A DNA stretch of 64,000 bases. It comes from Gordonia amarae NBRC 15530 (GTDB taxonomy: Bacteria; Actinomycetota; Actinomycetes; Mycobacteriales; Mycobacteriaceae). This document shows, one piece after another, positions 31,100-45,184 of this stretch (positions are counted from its first letter, which is position 1; every line of letters begins with the position of its first letter). The DNA is taken from the NCBI RefSeq assembly GCF_000241345.1, contig NZ_BAED01000051.1, positions 1 through 64,000 of the forward strand, given 5' to 3'. The notes under the pieces are model-generated. The model worked only from the letters and a program-made list of their open reading frames with translations. It did not search any database and was not told where the DNA came from. The translations under genes and the position numbers were made by a program.

Positions 31100-31144
31100 C
31101 CCGAACGCAGTAGCCCGGCTCACATCCGTGTGCCCGACGGATTC

Positions 31145-31157
31145 ACTCACAGTGAGT
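31145..31157. promoter_or_regulatory. Symmetric site in the gltB upstream region
   Basis: ACTCAC-A-GTGAGT, a perfect inverted repeat around one base, is followed directly by TAGAGT (31158-31163), a -10-like box. Placed at a likely gltBD promoter about 160 bp before the start codon, it may bind a nitrogen or amino-acid regulator. The identity of the regulator is unknown. Confidence 0.4.
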
Positions 31158-31318
31158 TAGAGTTGAGAACGCTACTCGACCACGGTCTTTGACAGCCCCA
31201 CGTGGCCAGCGGAGTGGCGTCATATGCTCCACCGGACAGTGTTGTCCAGAGGATGCCGTACATGTCGGCGTCGGCAACACACAGCGCGTTGCCGACGCGT
31301 TCGAGTGTGGAGGTCTCG

Positions 31319-35882
<4,564 letters not shown>

Positions 35883-35890
<8 letters not shown>

Positions 35891-37388
35891 TCCGCGCGGT
35901 TTTCTCGATGTGGCCAAGCATGAGGCCAAGTACCGGCCGGTGGGCCAGCGGATCCACGACTGGGGTGACGTCTACGCGCACCCGGCCGACCTCAGGCTGG
36001 AGCTCACCGACGTCTCCGATCAGGCGCGCCGCTGCATGGACTGCGGAATACCGTTCTGCCACTCCGGAAGTGCCGGCTGCCCGCTGGGCAACCTCATTCC
36101 CGAATGGAACGATCTGGTGCGCCGCGGCCGCTGGGATGCGGCCAGCGCCCGACTGCACGCCACCAACAACTTTCCCGAGTTCACCGGCATGGTGTGCCCG
36201 GCGCCGTGTGAGGCGGCGTGTGTGCTGTCGATCTCGGAACCCACCACCGGTGGCAGCGTCACCATCAAACGCATCGAGAAGACCATCGCGCACCAATCCT
36301 GGGATGACGGCTTCATCCAGCCGGAGGCTCCGGAGACCCGCACCGGAAAGTCGGTGGCGGTGGTCGGGTCCGGTCCGGCGGGTCTGGCGGCCGCGCAGCA
36401 GTTGACCCGCGCCGGACACGAGGTGACCGTCTACGAGCGCGACGACCGGCTCGGCGGTCTGCTGCGCTATGGCATCCCCGAATACAAGCTGCAGAAGTCC
36501 GACATCGACCGGCGTATCGGCCAGATGGAGGCCGAGGGCACCACGTTCGTCGTCAATTGCGGTGTGGGAACCGATATCTCGGTCGATGAACTGCGCGGCA
36601 AGCACGACGCCATGGTGTTGGCGATCGGCGCGATGACCGCCCGCGACAACCCGGTGTCCGGTCGCGAGCTGAACGGCGTGCATCTGGCGATGGAGCACCT
36701 GGTGCCCGCCAACCGCGAATGCGAGGGCGACGGACCGAGCCCGATCAGCGCCGCCGGCAAGCATGTGGTGATCATCGGCGGCGGCGACACCGGCGCCGAC
36801 TGCCTGGGCACCGCGCACCGGCAGGGCGCGGCGTCGGTGGTGCAGCTCGACTACAACCCCGAACTGCCCGTCGACCGCGACGACTCGCGATCACCCTGGC
36901 CGACGTGGCCACTGGTGATGCGCACCTCGTCGGCGCACGCCGAGGGCGGTGACCGCAGGTATCAGGTGGCGGTGCAGCGGTTCGTCGGCGACGCCGACGG
37001 CAATGTCACCACCATGGTGCTGGCGGAGGTCACCGTGACCCGCGACGCCGACGGCCGCCGGTCGATCACCCCGGCCGGTGAGGAGTTCGAGATCCCGTGC
37101 GAGCTGGCCTTGTTCGCGATCGGGTTCGAGGGGGTCGAGAAGGGACCGTTGCTCGACGGGCTTGGTCTGACCCCCAACAAGCGTGGTTCGCTGTCCTGTG
37201 GCAGCGACTGGCAGACCGACACGCCCGGCGTGTTCGTATGCGGAGACGCACACCGAGGGGCTTCCCTGGTGGTGTGGGCGATCGCCGAGGGCCGCTCGAC
37301 CGCCCGGGCCGTCGACGAGTTCCTGATGGGTGCATCGGATCTTCCGTCGCCGGTGAAACCGGCCGCGCTGCCCCTCAGCGTGCGGTAG
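35883..37388 (+). CDS. gltD: Glutamate synthase small subunit GltD
   Basis: 501-residue NADPH-oxidising partner of GltB that carries electrons through FAD and two 4Fe-4S clusters. Cluster cysteines lie in [20 protein letters not shown] and [13 protein letters not shown] binding is at [17 protein letters not shown] and NADPH binding at [20 protein letters not shown] 35883 gives the conserved ADPRGFL start; the frame is open from 35850 inside gltB. Confidence 0.96.
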
Positions 37389-37475
37389 CGGCGGGCGGAT
37401 GAACTTCGGCTGAACCTTCCGGGCGCCTCCAGGCGCGAACGGCACGACCGCATAGAGAAGCCCACCCGACGGGAC

Positions 37476-37481
37476 TAAGGT
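37476..37481 (+). promoter_or_regulatory. Candidate -10 box of a leaderless pyk transcript
   Basis: TAAGGT, 7 nt before GTG 37489 (4 nt before the alternative ATG 37486). Confidence 0.45.
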
Positions 37482-37488
37482 AGCCATG

Positions 37489-38916
37489 GTGACGATGCGA
37501 CGAACAAAGATTGTCTGCACGATGGGTCCGGCGACCGCTTCCGACGAGAAGATCGTGGAGCTGGTGCGGGCCGGGATGGATGTGGCCCGGCTCAACATGA
37601 GCCACGGCACCCACGAGGACCACGCGCAGATGTACACGCGTATCCGGCGTGCCACCGATATCACCGAGAAGGCCGTCGGCATCCTCGCCGACCTGCAGGG
37701 TCCCAAGATCCGACTCGGCCGGTTCGACGGCTGCGACGGAAAAACGGTGTGGGAGAACGGTGACGAGATCCGCATCACCGTCGACGACGTCGAGGGCACG
37801 CACGAGCGCGTGTCCACCACCTACAAGGGCCTGGCCCGCGACGCCGTGGCCGGCGACCGGCTGCTCGTCGACGACGGCAAGGTGGGCCTGATCGTCACCG
37901 GGGTCGACGGCAACGACGTGATCTGCACCGTCACCGAGGGCGGCCCGGTCAGCAACAACAAGGGCATCTCGCTGCCCGGCATGAACGTGTCGGTGCCGGC
38001 GCTGTCGGCGAAGGACATCGCCGACCTGGAGTACGCGCTGGAACTCGGCGTCGACATGGTCGCGCTGTCGTTTGTGCGCAGCCCGTCAGATATCGAGCTG
38101 GTCCATGACGTGATGGACCGCGTGGGACGGCGCGTGCCGGTGATCGCCAAGCTGGAGAAGCCCGAGGCCATCGACAACCTCGAGGCCGTCGTCCTGGCGT
38201 TCGACGCCATCATGGTGGCCCGTGGCGACCTCGGTGTGGAGCTGCCGCTCGAGGAGGTTCCGCTGGTGCAGAAGCGGGCCATCCAGATGGCCCGGGAGAA
38301 CGCCAAACCGGTGATCGTGGCCACCCAGATGCTCGACTCGATGATCGAGAACTCGCGACCCACCCGCGCCGAGGCCTCGGATGTGGCCAACGCAGTGCTC
38401 GACGGCGCCGACGCGGTGATGCTGTCCGGCGAGACATCGGTGGGCAAGTTCGCCGTGGAGGCGGTGGCCACCATGGACAAGATCGCCAAGGCGGTCGAGG
38501 GTGGTTCGCGTGATGTGCCGCCGCTCTCGCACGTCCCGCGCACCAAGCGCGGCGTGATCTCGTTCGCGGCCCGCGACATCGGCGAACGCCTGGAGGTGAA
38601 GGCGCTGGTGGCGTTCACCCAGTCCGGCGACACCGTGCGCCGCCTGGCCCGGCTGCATTCGCGGCTGCCGCTGCTCGCGTTCACCCCGCTGCAGGCGGTT
38701 CGCAGCCAGCTCGCCCTGAGCTGGGGCACCGAGACCTTCATCGTCGATCACGTCGAGAGCACCGACAAGATGATCCAGGAGGTCGACGCCCAGCTGATGC
38801 GGATCGGCCGGCTCAAGGACGGCGACGTGGTGGTCGTCGTGGCCGGCGCACCGCCCGGCACCGTCGGCTCCACCAACATGATCCACGTCCACAAGATCGG
38901 TGAGAAGGACCACTGA
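37489..38916 (+). CDS. pyk: Pyruvate kinase
   Basis: 475-residue glycolytic enzyme making ATP and pyruvate from phosphoenolpyruvate. Core motifs are RRTKIVCTMGPAT, NMSHGTHEDH, ADLQGPKIRLG, VIAKLEKPEAIDN, the signature IMVARGDLGVELP and VMLSGETSVGKF. GTG 37489 is preferred because of the TAnnnT spacing and the VT-RR start seen in mycobacterial Pyk; ATG 37486 or 37495 are alternatives. A small hairpin (GCGCCT/AGGCGC at 37423-37436) lies between gltD and pyk. Confidence 0.96.
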   Translation: MTMRRTKIVCTMGPATASDEKIVELVRAGMDVARLNMSHGTHEDHAQMYTRIRRATDITEKAVGILADLQGPKIRLGRFDGCDGKTVWENGDEIRITVDDVEGTHERVSTTYKGLARDAVAGDRLLVDDGKVGLIVTGVDGNDVICTVTEGGPVSNNKGISLPGMNVSVPALSAKDIADLEYALELGVDMVALSFVRSPSDIELVHDVMDRVGRRVPVIAKLEKPEAIDNLEAVVLAFDAIMVARGDLGVELPLEEVPLVQKRAIQMARENAKPVIVATQMLDSMIENSRPTRAEASDVANAVLDGADAVMLSGETSVGKFAVEAVATMDKIAKAVEGGSRDVPPLSHVPRTKRGVISFAARDIGERLEVKALVAFTQSGDTVRRLARLHSRLPLLAFTPLQAVRSQLALSWGTETFIVDHVESTDKMIQEVDAQLMRIGRLKDGDVVVVVAGAPPGTVGSTNMIHVHKIGEKDH

Positions 38917-38926
38917 CCCGCACCGA

Positions 38927-38932
38927 TAGGGT
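38927..38932 (+). promoter_or_regulatory. Candidate -10 box of a leaderless tesB transcript
   Basis: TAGGGT, 6 nt before the ATG at 38939 and only 11 bp after the pyk stop, so tesB may have its own start despite close packing. Confidence 0.45.
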
Positions 38933-38938
38933 GTGCCT

Positions 38939-39820
38939 ATGAACGCCGCACCCTCCCACGACCTCGAGCAGTTGCTGTCGATTCTCGACCTCGAACGCCC
39001 GGGCGAGGATCTGTTCATCGGCCAGAACCCGCCGAAGGTGAGCACCCCGCGCACCTTCGGCGGGCAGATGCTGTCCCAGGGCGTGGTGGCCGCCGCCCGC
39101 TCGCTGACCCGCGGCAATCCACCGGTGCACGCCCTGCACGCGCATTTCATCCGCGGCGGCGACGTGCACAAGCCGATCGAGTATCACGTGCAGCGTTTCC
39201 GCGACGGCAAGTCCTTCGCCAACCGGCAGGTCACCGCGATGCAGGACGGTGAGGAGCTCTGCACGATGCTCGTCGCGTTCCAGGACGCGCTGGCGGGTCT
39301 CGAACACGCCGTTGCGATCCCGGAGGCACCGCATCCGGAGGGCCTGCCGACGATGGGGGAGCTGTTCGAGGGGTACGAGGACAAGATCGCGACGTTCGTC
39401 GACGCCCTGCACCCGATCGACGTCCGGTTCGCCAACGATCCGAGTTGGAAGCTGCGTGAGGCCGGCCGCAGCCTCGATCACAACCGGGTGTGGATGAAGA
39501 CCGACGGCCCGCTGCCCGACGATCCGGTGCTGCATGTGGCTGCGATGTGCTACGCCTCCGACACCACGGTCCTCGACTCGATCATCACCACGCACGGCCT
39601 GTCGTGGGGATTCGACCGGCTGTTCGCGGCCACCGTCAACCATTCGATGTGGTTCCATCGGCCGTTCCGGTTCGACGACTGGCTGCTGTACGCCACCGAG
39701 TCTCCGGTGGCCGCGGGGGCCAGGGGACTGGGGTCTGGCCGGTTCTGGATGCGTGACGGCACCTTGGCGGCGTCGGTCACCCAGGAAGCGCTGATCCGGC
39801 ACTTCCCCCGCAAGAAATGA
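38939..39820 (+). CDS. tesB: Acyl-CoA thioesterase II TesB
   Basis: 293-residue double hotdog enzyme hydrolysing acyl-CoA to free acid and CoA. The first hotdog includes RTFGGQMLSQGVVAAARSL and HALHAHFIRGGDV. The second includes DTTVLDSIITTHGL and SMWFHRPFRFDDWLLY with the catalytic Asp region, then the GRFWMRDGTLAASVTQEALIR signature. It follows pyk as in other mycolate bacteria. A role in fatty-acid or mycolate turnover is inferred. Confidence 0.93.
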   Translation: MNAAPSHDLEQLLSILDLERPGEDLFIGQNPPKVSTPRTFGGQMLSQGVVAAARSLTRGNPPVHALHAHFIRGGDVHKPIEYHVQRFRDGKSFANRQVTAMQDGEELCTMLVAFQDALAGLEHAVAIPEAPHPEGLPTMGELFEGYEDKIATFVDALHPIDVRFANDPSWKLREAGRSLDHNRVWMKTDGPLPDDPVLHVAAMCYASDTTVLDSIITTHGLSWGFDRLFAATVNHSMWFHRPFRFDDWLLYATESPVAAGARGLGSGRFWMRDGTLAASVTQEALIRHFPRKK

Positions 39821-39823
39821 AAG

Positions 39824-40933
39824 TCAGTCCTTAATCGCGGCAAGGCTTTCCGGGTCGGGATCGGGATCGCCCCAGGTGGCGCTGATCAGCGCCCACGGGT
39901 CGGCGTAGCGACCGGGTTTACCGCGGTAGGGGGAGCGACGCCGGAGAACCTCCCGGATCAGCGGTGTCGCCGCGGTCATCGCGAGCCGCATGGGGCCGCC
40001 CAGTCTGCCGCGCGCCATCAGTTCCCCGAAGGTGGTGTTCTGGAACCGCAGCACCCGTTGTGATTCGGAAGAATCCATCCAGTCGGTGGCGAACCACGCG
40101 GTGTCGTCGTCCGGGTTCCCCGGGCGGCCGTGGCTGCCCACCGCACCACCGATACCGAGTGATTCGCCGGCTGCCTTCACCAGCGGACCCTGCATGTGGC
40201 GGTGGGTGTCGTCGCCGCCGATCAGGTATTCGCGGCGGATCTGGGTGGTGGTGACGGCGTTGGTGAACGCCGTGGCGACGTCGGTGGCGGCGACGGTCTG
40301 CACGTGGCCGTCCTCGGGTAGGACGGCGTCCAGTTCGGCCAGCCGCGGGTTGGCGGTGAGCAGGCTGTCGGGCAGCACACCGCCGAGCCGCAGGATCACC
40401 CATTCGAGTCCCGACTCGCGCACGATCGCATCGGCCTCGGCCTTGTGCCCGCCGTACAGGTCGCGGGGGTTGACCGGGGTGTCCGGTCGCAGGAGTCCCT
40501 TGCCCGCGTACGGGTTACGCGGTCCGTACACCGCGATGCTGGAGGTCTGCACGAAGCGTGGGGGAGTATCCAGACTCGCGGCGGCAGCCACAAGGCTGCG
40601 GGTCCCGCCGACGTTCACCGCGCGGGCCGGCGTCCGGTTCTCGTAACAGAAGGGCGGGATGACGGCGGCCAGATGCACGATGGCGTCGGGCTTGACGCGA
40701 GCGACGAGCGCACCGACGGCCGCGTCGTCGGTGAGGTCGACCCACTCGACGGCCAGCGTGCCCGGCAGGTCACGGGTCTGTGTCGCGAGCCGCGAGATCG
40801 TCTTGCGTCCGGCGGGGGTGTCGAGGTCGGTGGCGGTGACGTGGAAGCCCCGTGCCCGCAGCTGCGCCACGGTCGCCTTCCCGACCAGGCCGCACGCACC
40901 CGTCACGAGCACTCGTAGACCGCTCTGTGTCAT
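39824..40933 (-). CDS. NAD-dependent epimerase/dehydratase family protein (extended SDR)
   Basis: 369 residues with an N-terminal Rossmann fold: VLVTGACGLVGKATVAQL, the acidic NAD-selecting TATDLDTP, DAIVHLAAVIPP, FVQTSSIAVYGPRN, and the YxxxK catalytic pair in DLYGGHKAEADAIV. The C-terminal 170 residues set the substrate, which cannot be named. The in-frame start at 40933 has AAGGG at 7 nt; the ATG at 40939 is too close to that site. Converges on tesB with 3 bp between. Confidence 0.82.
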   Translation of the reverse strand: MTQSGLRVLVTGACGLVGKATVAQLRARGFHVTATDLDTPAGRKTISRLATQTRDLPGTLAVEWVDLTDDAAVGALVARVKPDAIVHLAAVIPPFCYENRTPARAVNVGGTRSLVAAAASLDTPPRFVQTSSIAVYGPRNPYAGKGLLRPDTPVNPRDLYGGHKAEADAIVRESGLEWVILRLGGVLPDSLLTANPRLAELDAVLPEDGHVQTVAATDVATAFTNAVTTTQIRREYLIGGDDTHRHMQGPLVKAAGESLGIGGAVGSHGRPGNPDDDTAWFATDWMDSSESQRVLRFQNTTFGELMARGRLGGPMRLAMTAATPLIREVLRRRSPYRGKPGRYADPWALISATWGDPDPDPESLAAIKD

Positions 40934-40984
40934 AGACATCCCTTCTGTGTCGGGCTGGGTGTCTTACACACCCTATCGGCGGAT

Positions 40985-41926
40985 TCAGACCCGCAACACG
41001 GTGCTTCCACCCACCGAAACCCGGCGGCGGGGTGCGAGGTCCAGCCGGTACAGGGTGGCCCAGAAGGCGATCAGGCACAGCACGGTCGCGGACGCGGCCA
41101 GCAGTTGAGACCCGAGCAGGAACCTGTCCGACGACACCCAGTCCAGCGGTACCCGGTTCCAGCCGTCGGCGATCACCAGCACAGCTCCCACCGACACCAC
41201 CATCGCCCCGCCGGTGAGCGCCACCACCGCCGCGTTGCGCAGGACGGTACTGCCGGACCCCGGGGCCACCACCTGTAGCCGGATCGCGCCGCAGGCGGTG
41301 CACACGAGCATCACCAGGCAGGCGACGCCGACGGCAACCGCGTTGGCGCCCACCGTGTCCGAGAGCCGGTGCCACTTGGCGACGACGGTGTAGGTGCTGA
41401 TCGCGGTGGCACCGGTCACCCCGATCACCCCGACGATGCCCCGCAGCCGGTACGGCACCACGACGAGCAACGCGCACACGATGCTCGCGGCGATCGCACT
41501 GTGCCCGCTGGGAAAACTGTTGTGGTCGGGTGCCCCGGTCGCCTCGAGCAGGTCGGGCCGGATCAGTTCCGATTTGAGCGGCTGCGCCACCACCTGCCCG
41601 CCGATCACGATCGCGACCCCGGCCAGGGCGAGCAGCAGCCGGCCGCGCGCCAGCCCGATGGCGAAGATGACGATGGTGGTGACCACCAGTGAGGTGGTCG
41701 ATATCTGGGACAGGAAGTCACCGGCCCGCAACCCGGCGTTGCTGCCGATCTGGTCGGAGCCCGCCAGCGCGTAGTCCTCGATCGTCTGACCCCGCTCGGT
41801 ACGCACCATCAGGTAGTAGGTGCCGGCGCATGCCGCCGCCGCGACCACGAGGAGAATCGCCCACCGGACAGCCGCTCGCACCGACCCGTCCGTCACAGTG
41901 TCGATGGTCCGGGGGTCGTAGCGCAT
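40985..41926 (-). CDS. PAP2 family membrane phosphatase
   Basis: 313-residue membrane protein with about eight helices. The PAP2 active site is KSELIRPDLL, then SFPSGHSAIAASI, then the final His/Asp motif KWHRLSDTVGAN. Members remove phosphate from lipid phosphates such as phosphatidate or undecaprenyl pyrophosphate at the outer membrane face. ATG 41926 has AAAGGA upstream; the long open frame beyond it is antisense to the next gene. Possibly co-transcribed with the SDR gene (51 bp apart). Confidence 0.85.
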   Translation of the reverse strand: MRYDPRTIDTVTDGSVRAAVRWAILLVVAAAACAGTYYLMVRTERGQTIEDYALAGSDQIGSNAGLRAGDFLSQISTTSLVVTTIVIFAIGLARGRLLLALAGVAIVIGGQVVAQPLKSELIRPDLLEATGAPDHNSFPSGHSAIAASIVCALLVVVPYRLRGIVGVIGVTGATAISTYTVVAKWHRLSDTVGANAVAVGVACLVMLVCTACGAIRLQVVAPGSGSTVLRNAAVVALTGGAMVVSVGAVLVIADGWNRVPLDWVSSDRFLLGSQLLAASATVLCLIAFWATLYRLDLAPRRRVSVGGSTVLRV

Positions 41927-42022
41927 CGGTGTCCTTTCCAGGGGCGGGGTGCCTCCCGCATTCGAAGGGTAGTCGCCGCGCCCGGCGGGCCGCACGGCGC
42001 GCGGACCCCGGCGCCGTCGCTC

Positions 42023-42028
42023 TAGGCT
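42023..42028 (+). promoter_or_regulatory. Candidate -10 box of a leaderless formylglycine-generating enzyme gene
   Basis: TAGGCT, 6 nt before GTG 42035, with no Shine-Dalgarno sequence. Confidence 0.45.
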
Positions 42029-42034
42029 GGGCAG

Positions 42035-42937
42035 GTGCCGTTGACCGAACTCGTCCCGCTGCCCGGCGGAGTGTTCCGTATGGGTTCGGATCGTCACTAT
42101 CCCGAGGAGCGGCCCGCGCATGAGCGCAGGGTCGGGGCGTTCGCGATCGAACGCCACCCGGTGACCAACGCACAATACGCGCGATTCGTTTCCGACACCG
42201 GTTATGTCACAGTCGCCGAGGAACCGATCGACCCGGCCGACTTTCCCGGCGCCGACCCGAAGCAGCTGATCCCGGGGGCGCTCGTTTTCACCCCGACAGA
42301 CGGTCCCGTCGACCTGGGTGACTGGACCCGCTGGTGGCGGTGGGTGCCCGGCGCGAGCTGGCGGTCACCACAGGGACCCGGTAGCACTGTCGACCATCGT
42401 CCCGACCATCCCGTGGTCCAGATCGCCTACCGCGACGCGCAGGCGTACGCGCACTGGGCGGGCAGGCGCCTGCCGACGGAGGCCGAATGGGAGTTCGCCG
42501 CCTGCGGCGGTAGGTCCGGCGCCGAGTACGCCTGGGGTGAGGAGTTCCGGCCCGGTGATCAGGTGATGGCCAACACCTGGCAGGGCCGGTTTCCGTATCT
42601 CAACGCCGGCTGGGGTTCGACATCGCCGGTGGGGACGTTCCCGGCCAATGGCTACGGACTCGCCGACATGATCGGCAATGTCTGGGAGCGCGTCAGTGAC
42701 ATTTTTGTGCCCCGGCACAGTGACATCAGCGATGCCGACGGTCCGGTGGTCGAGGCCGACGGCCGCCCGGATCTGCTGGCACCCACGACGTCTCCGCGGG
42801 TGATGCGGGTGACCAAGGGCGGGTCGTTCCTGTGCGCCCCCGAATACTGCAGGCGGTACCGTCCGGCGGCCCGATCTGCCCAGTCCGACGATTCGGCCAC
42901 CGGGCATCTGGGTTTTCGCTGCGCCGCGGATCTGTGA
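42035..42937 (+). CDS. Formylglycine-generating enzyme (sulfatase-modifying factor)
   Basis: 300-residue copper oxidase that turns a Cys in CxPxR sulfatase motifs into formylglycine. Beyond the general SUMF1 fold (FRMGSDRHYPEERPAHERRV, HPVTNAQYARFV, RLPTEAEWEFAACGG, GNVWERVSD), it has the two active-site cysteines of genuine FGE in KGGSFLCAPEYCRRYRPAAR, which many SUMF1-like proteins lack. No sulfatase gene is in the window, so its clients must be elsewhere. GTG 42035 is set by the leaderless spacing. Confidence 0.9.
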   Translation: MPLTELVPLPGGVFRMGSDRHYPEERPAHERRVGAFAIERHPVTNAQYARFVSDTGYVTVAEEPIDPADFPGADPKQLIPGALVFTPTDGPVDLGDWTRWWRWVPGASWRSPQGPGSTVDHRPDHPVVQIAYRDAQAYAHWAGRRLPTEAEWEFAACGGRSGAEYAWGEEFRPGDQVMANTWQGRFPYLNAGWGSTSPVGTFPANGYGLADMIGNVWERVSDIFVPRHSDISDADGPVVEADGRPDLLAPTTSPRVMRVTKGGSFLCAPEYCRRYRPAARSAQSDDSATGHLGFRCAADL

Positions 42938-43000
42938 CAGACAGGGGCCGGTAGCGTCCTGCCTGCTGAAACGAATTGGCGGATTTGCGCAGCCAAAGGC

Positions 43001-43006
43001 TACCTT
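43001..43006 (+). promoter_or_regulatory. Candidate -10 box of a leaderless dedA-family gene
   Basis: TACCTT, 6 nt before GTG 43013. Confidence 0.4.
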
Positions 43007-43012
43007 CGATAT

Positions 43013-43672
43013 GTGTCAGGAATCGCGGATTGGCTCGAAGGCCTGGTGGCCGACGTGCCGTCGTGGGCGGTGTACCTGATCGCCTGCGCCATCGTCTACG
43101 TGGAGACGGCGACCCTGGTGATGGGATTCATCTTGCCGTCCGCCGGTGTGGTGCTGGCCGCCGGTGTCGCGGCCGCGGTCGGACCCACCAACATCGGCTG
43201 GCTCGTCGTCGCGTTGTGTGTGGCGGCGTTTGCGGGCGATCTCACCGGCTACTGGATCGGCCGGGTCAGCGGACCGCGGATCATGTCGTCGAAAGCCGGC
43301 CGCAGATTCGGTGGTGAACGCTGGGTCAGGGCCCAGAACCGGGTCAACGACAGCGGCATGATCGCCGTCGCCACCGGACGCTGGCTCGGCTTCGTGCGCA
43401 CCCTGATGCCGCCGGTCGCGGGCATCGTGCGGATGCGCGTGGCCAACTTCGTGATCGCCGACCTCGTCGGCGTGGTCACCTGGGGAACCACGATCCTGCT
43501 CGTCGGCTATTTCGCGGGCGCCAAGCTCGGTGCCACGTTGATGCTCTCCATCGGCGCGCTGATCATCGTGGGACTCGTCGCCTGGTGGGTGGTCAAGCGG
43601 TTCCGGCAACCGGCCGCGGCCCTGGCCGACGCCGTCGGAGAGCCGCCGCAGGAAACCCCGGTCAGTCACTGA
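43013..43672 (+). CDS. DedA family membrane protein
   Basis: 219 residues with the DedA/VTT architecture: helix YLIACAIVYVETATLVMGFILPSAGV, Gly-rich segment, FAGDLTGYWIGRVSG, then FVRTLMPPVAGIVRMRVANFV (the conserved Arg-Pro re-entrant part). Two more helices follow. DedA proteins move lipid carriers such as undecaprenyl phosphate or phosphatidylethanolamine across the membrane. The start is GTG 43013; the nearby ATG 43011 is out of frame. Its last 11 bp overlap the 3' end of convergent livF. Confidence 0.88.
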   Translation: MSGIADWLEGLVADVPSWAVYLIACAIVYVETATLVMGFILPSAGVVLAAGVAAAVGPTNIGWLVVALCVAAFAGDLTGYWIGRVSGPRIMSSKAGRRFGGERWVRAQNRVNDSGMIAVATGRWLGFVRTLMPPVAGIVRMRVANFVIADLVGVVTWGTTILLVGYFAGAKLGATLMLSIGALIIVGLVAWWVVKRFRQPAAALADAVGEPPQETPVSH

Positions 43673-44390
43673 CGCCGGCGGTGGCCGCACCCAGATAGCG
43701 GTGCAGCAGTTCGCCGCCGGCCTGATCCGCCGGACCCGACCAGGCGACCGCGCCGCGCCGCAGGATCAGGCACTGATCGGCGAACGCGATCGCCTTGCCC
43801 GCGAACTGTTCGATCATGATGACCGCCACCCCGGAATCGAGCGCGGCCCGCAGACCGTCGAACACGGCGTCCACGAGCATCGGGGCCAGGCCCAGCGACA
43901 TCTCGTCGGCGATCACCAGCTTCGGGTTGACCATCAGCGCCCGCGACAGCGACAGCATCTGCTGCTCGCCGCCTGACAGGGTGCCCGCGGTCTGCTTGCG
44001 GCGTGAGGCCAGGGCGGGGAAGTAGCCGAACGCCCGCTCGAAGGCCTCGGCCTGGTTGATCTTGTCGACGGACAGCGCCAGCCGCAGGTTCTCGTGAACG
44101 GTGAGACCGGGGAAGATGCCGCGTCCCTCGGGCAGGTGGACGAGCCCGGCGCGCCGGATCGCGGTGGCCGACGCACCCGTCAGATCCTGGCCGTCGAACC
44201 CGACCGTGCCGCCGGTCACCGGGATCAGCCCGGACAGGGCGCGCGCCAGCGTCGACTTGCCGGCACCGTTGGGTCCGAGGACCGCCACCGCGGACCGGGC
44301 CGGCACCTCGAACGACACCCCGAACAGTGCCTGCGCGGGACCGTATCCCGCGCTCAGTTCCTGAACGCGAAGCAGCGGTGTTCCGGTCAT
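43662..44390 (-). CDS. livF: Branched-chain amino acid type ABC transporter ATP-binding protein LivF
   Basis: 242-residue ATPase: Walker A GPNGAGKSTL, signature LSGGEQQMLSLSRAL, Walker B LVIADEMSLGL and H-loop replaced in VIMIEQFAGKAI as usual for LivF. VHLPEGRGIFPGLTVHENLRL is diagnostic of the HAAT family. ATG overlaps livG (ATGA). Part of livHM-livG-livF transcribed leftward, with its binding protein divergent. Confidence 0.93.
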   Translation of the reverse strand: MTGTPLLRVQELSAGYGPAQALFGVSFEVPARSAVAVLGPNGAGKSTLARALSGLIPVTGGTVGFDGQDLTGASATAIRRAGLVHLPEGRGIFPGLTVHENLRLALSVDKINQAEAFERAFGYFPALASRRKQTAGTLSGGEQQMLSLSRALMVNPKLVIADEMSLGLAPMLVDAVFDGLRAALDSGVAVIMIEQFAGKAIAFADQCLILRRGAVAWSGPADQAGGELLHRYLGAATAGVSD

Positions 44391-45184
44391 CGTGCCTTCT
44401 CCTGTGATGTGACGTCCTCGCCCAGGTACGCGGCGCGCACCGCGGGGTCGTTGCGGATCTCCTCGGGGGTACCGGCGGCGATCTTCACTCCGAAGTCGAG
44501 CACGTGGACCGAGTCACAGATCCGCAGCACCAACTCCACGTCGTGTTCGACGAACAGCAACGACACATCGCGGTCGGCCACCACCTGCTGCAACACGGCC
44601 GCCAGTTCGGCGGTCTCGGCCACGTCCAGGCCCGACGACGGTTCGTCGAGCAGCATCAGTGTCGGTTCCACCGCCAGCGCCCGGGCCACCTCCACGAGCC
44701 GGCAGGAACCGAGCGGCAGGTCGCCGATGGCGCGGTGCGCGATCGGGCCGAGGCCGAGGGTGTCGATGAGGTCGTCGACGCGGGCGGTCTCGTCGGCGGG
44801 TGGTCGGCGCAGGCCGCGGCCGGTGAACAGGTCGGTCCACAGGCGTGCCCGCGAATACCGGATCCGGTCGGCCAGAACGATGTGGTCGCGGACGGTCAGC
44901 GTCGAGAACAGTTCCGGGTGCTGGAAGGTGCGCGCCATCCCGAGACGGGCGCGGGTCCGCGCCGACGCCCGGGTGACGTCGGCGTCGTCGAACGTCACGG
45001 TGCCCGAGGTGGGGGTGAGCAGCCCCGACAGCACCCCGAACAGGGTGGACTTGCCGGCGCCGTTCGGCCCGACGAGCCCGACGATCGAGCGTTGCGGGAC
45101 GTCGATCGACACGCTGTCGAGGGCGACGAGACCGCCGAAGCGCATGGTCACCTCGTGCGCGGACAGCCTGGATGATGCGCTCAT
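44387..45184 (-). CDS. livG: Branched-chain amino acid type ABC transporter ATP-binding protein LivG
   Basis: 265-residue ATPase with Walker A GPNGAGKSTLFGVLSG, the LivG-type ARTFQHPELFSTLTVRDHI, Walker B LMLLDEPSSGLD and LLFVEHDVELV. The LSGGQ-like signature is unusually degenerate (LPLGSCRLVEVARALA), common in LivG. ATGA overlaps on both sides tie it to livHM and livF. Confidence 0.92.
   Translation of the reverse strand: MSASSRLSAHEVTMRFGGLVALDSVSIDVPQRSIVGLVGPNGAGKSTLFGVLSGLLTPTSGTVTFDDADVTRASARTRARLGMARTFQHPELFSTLTVRDHIVLADRIRYSRARLWTDLFTGRGLRRPPADETARVDDLIDTLGLGPIAHRAIGDLPLGSCRLVEVARALAVEPTLMLLDEPSSGLDVAETAELAAVLQQVVADRDVSLLFVEHDVELVLRICDSVHVLDFGVKIAAGTPEEIRNDPAVRAAYLGEDVTSQEKAR

Noticed and set aside
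29414..31150. 578-codon minus-strand frame opposite lgt with a striking RLGFGLR-type repeat
   Set aside because: The repeat is only the complement of the Glu/Pro codons of the Lgt tail.
37423..37436. Intrinsic terminator between gltD and pyk
   Set aside because: The stem is only 6 bp with a 2-nt loop and no T-run; not strong enough to list as a terminator.
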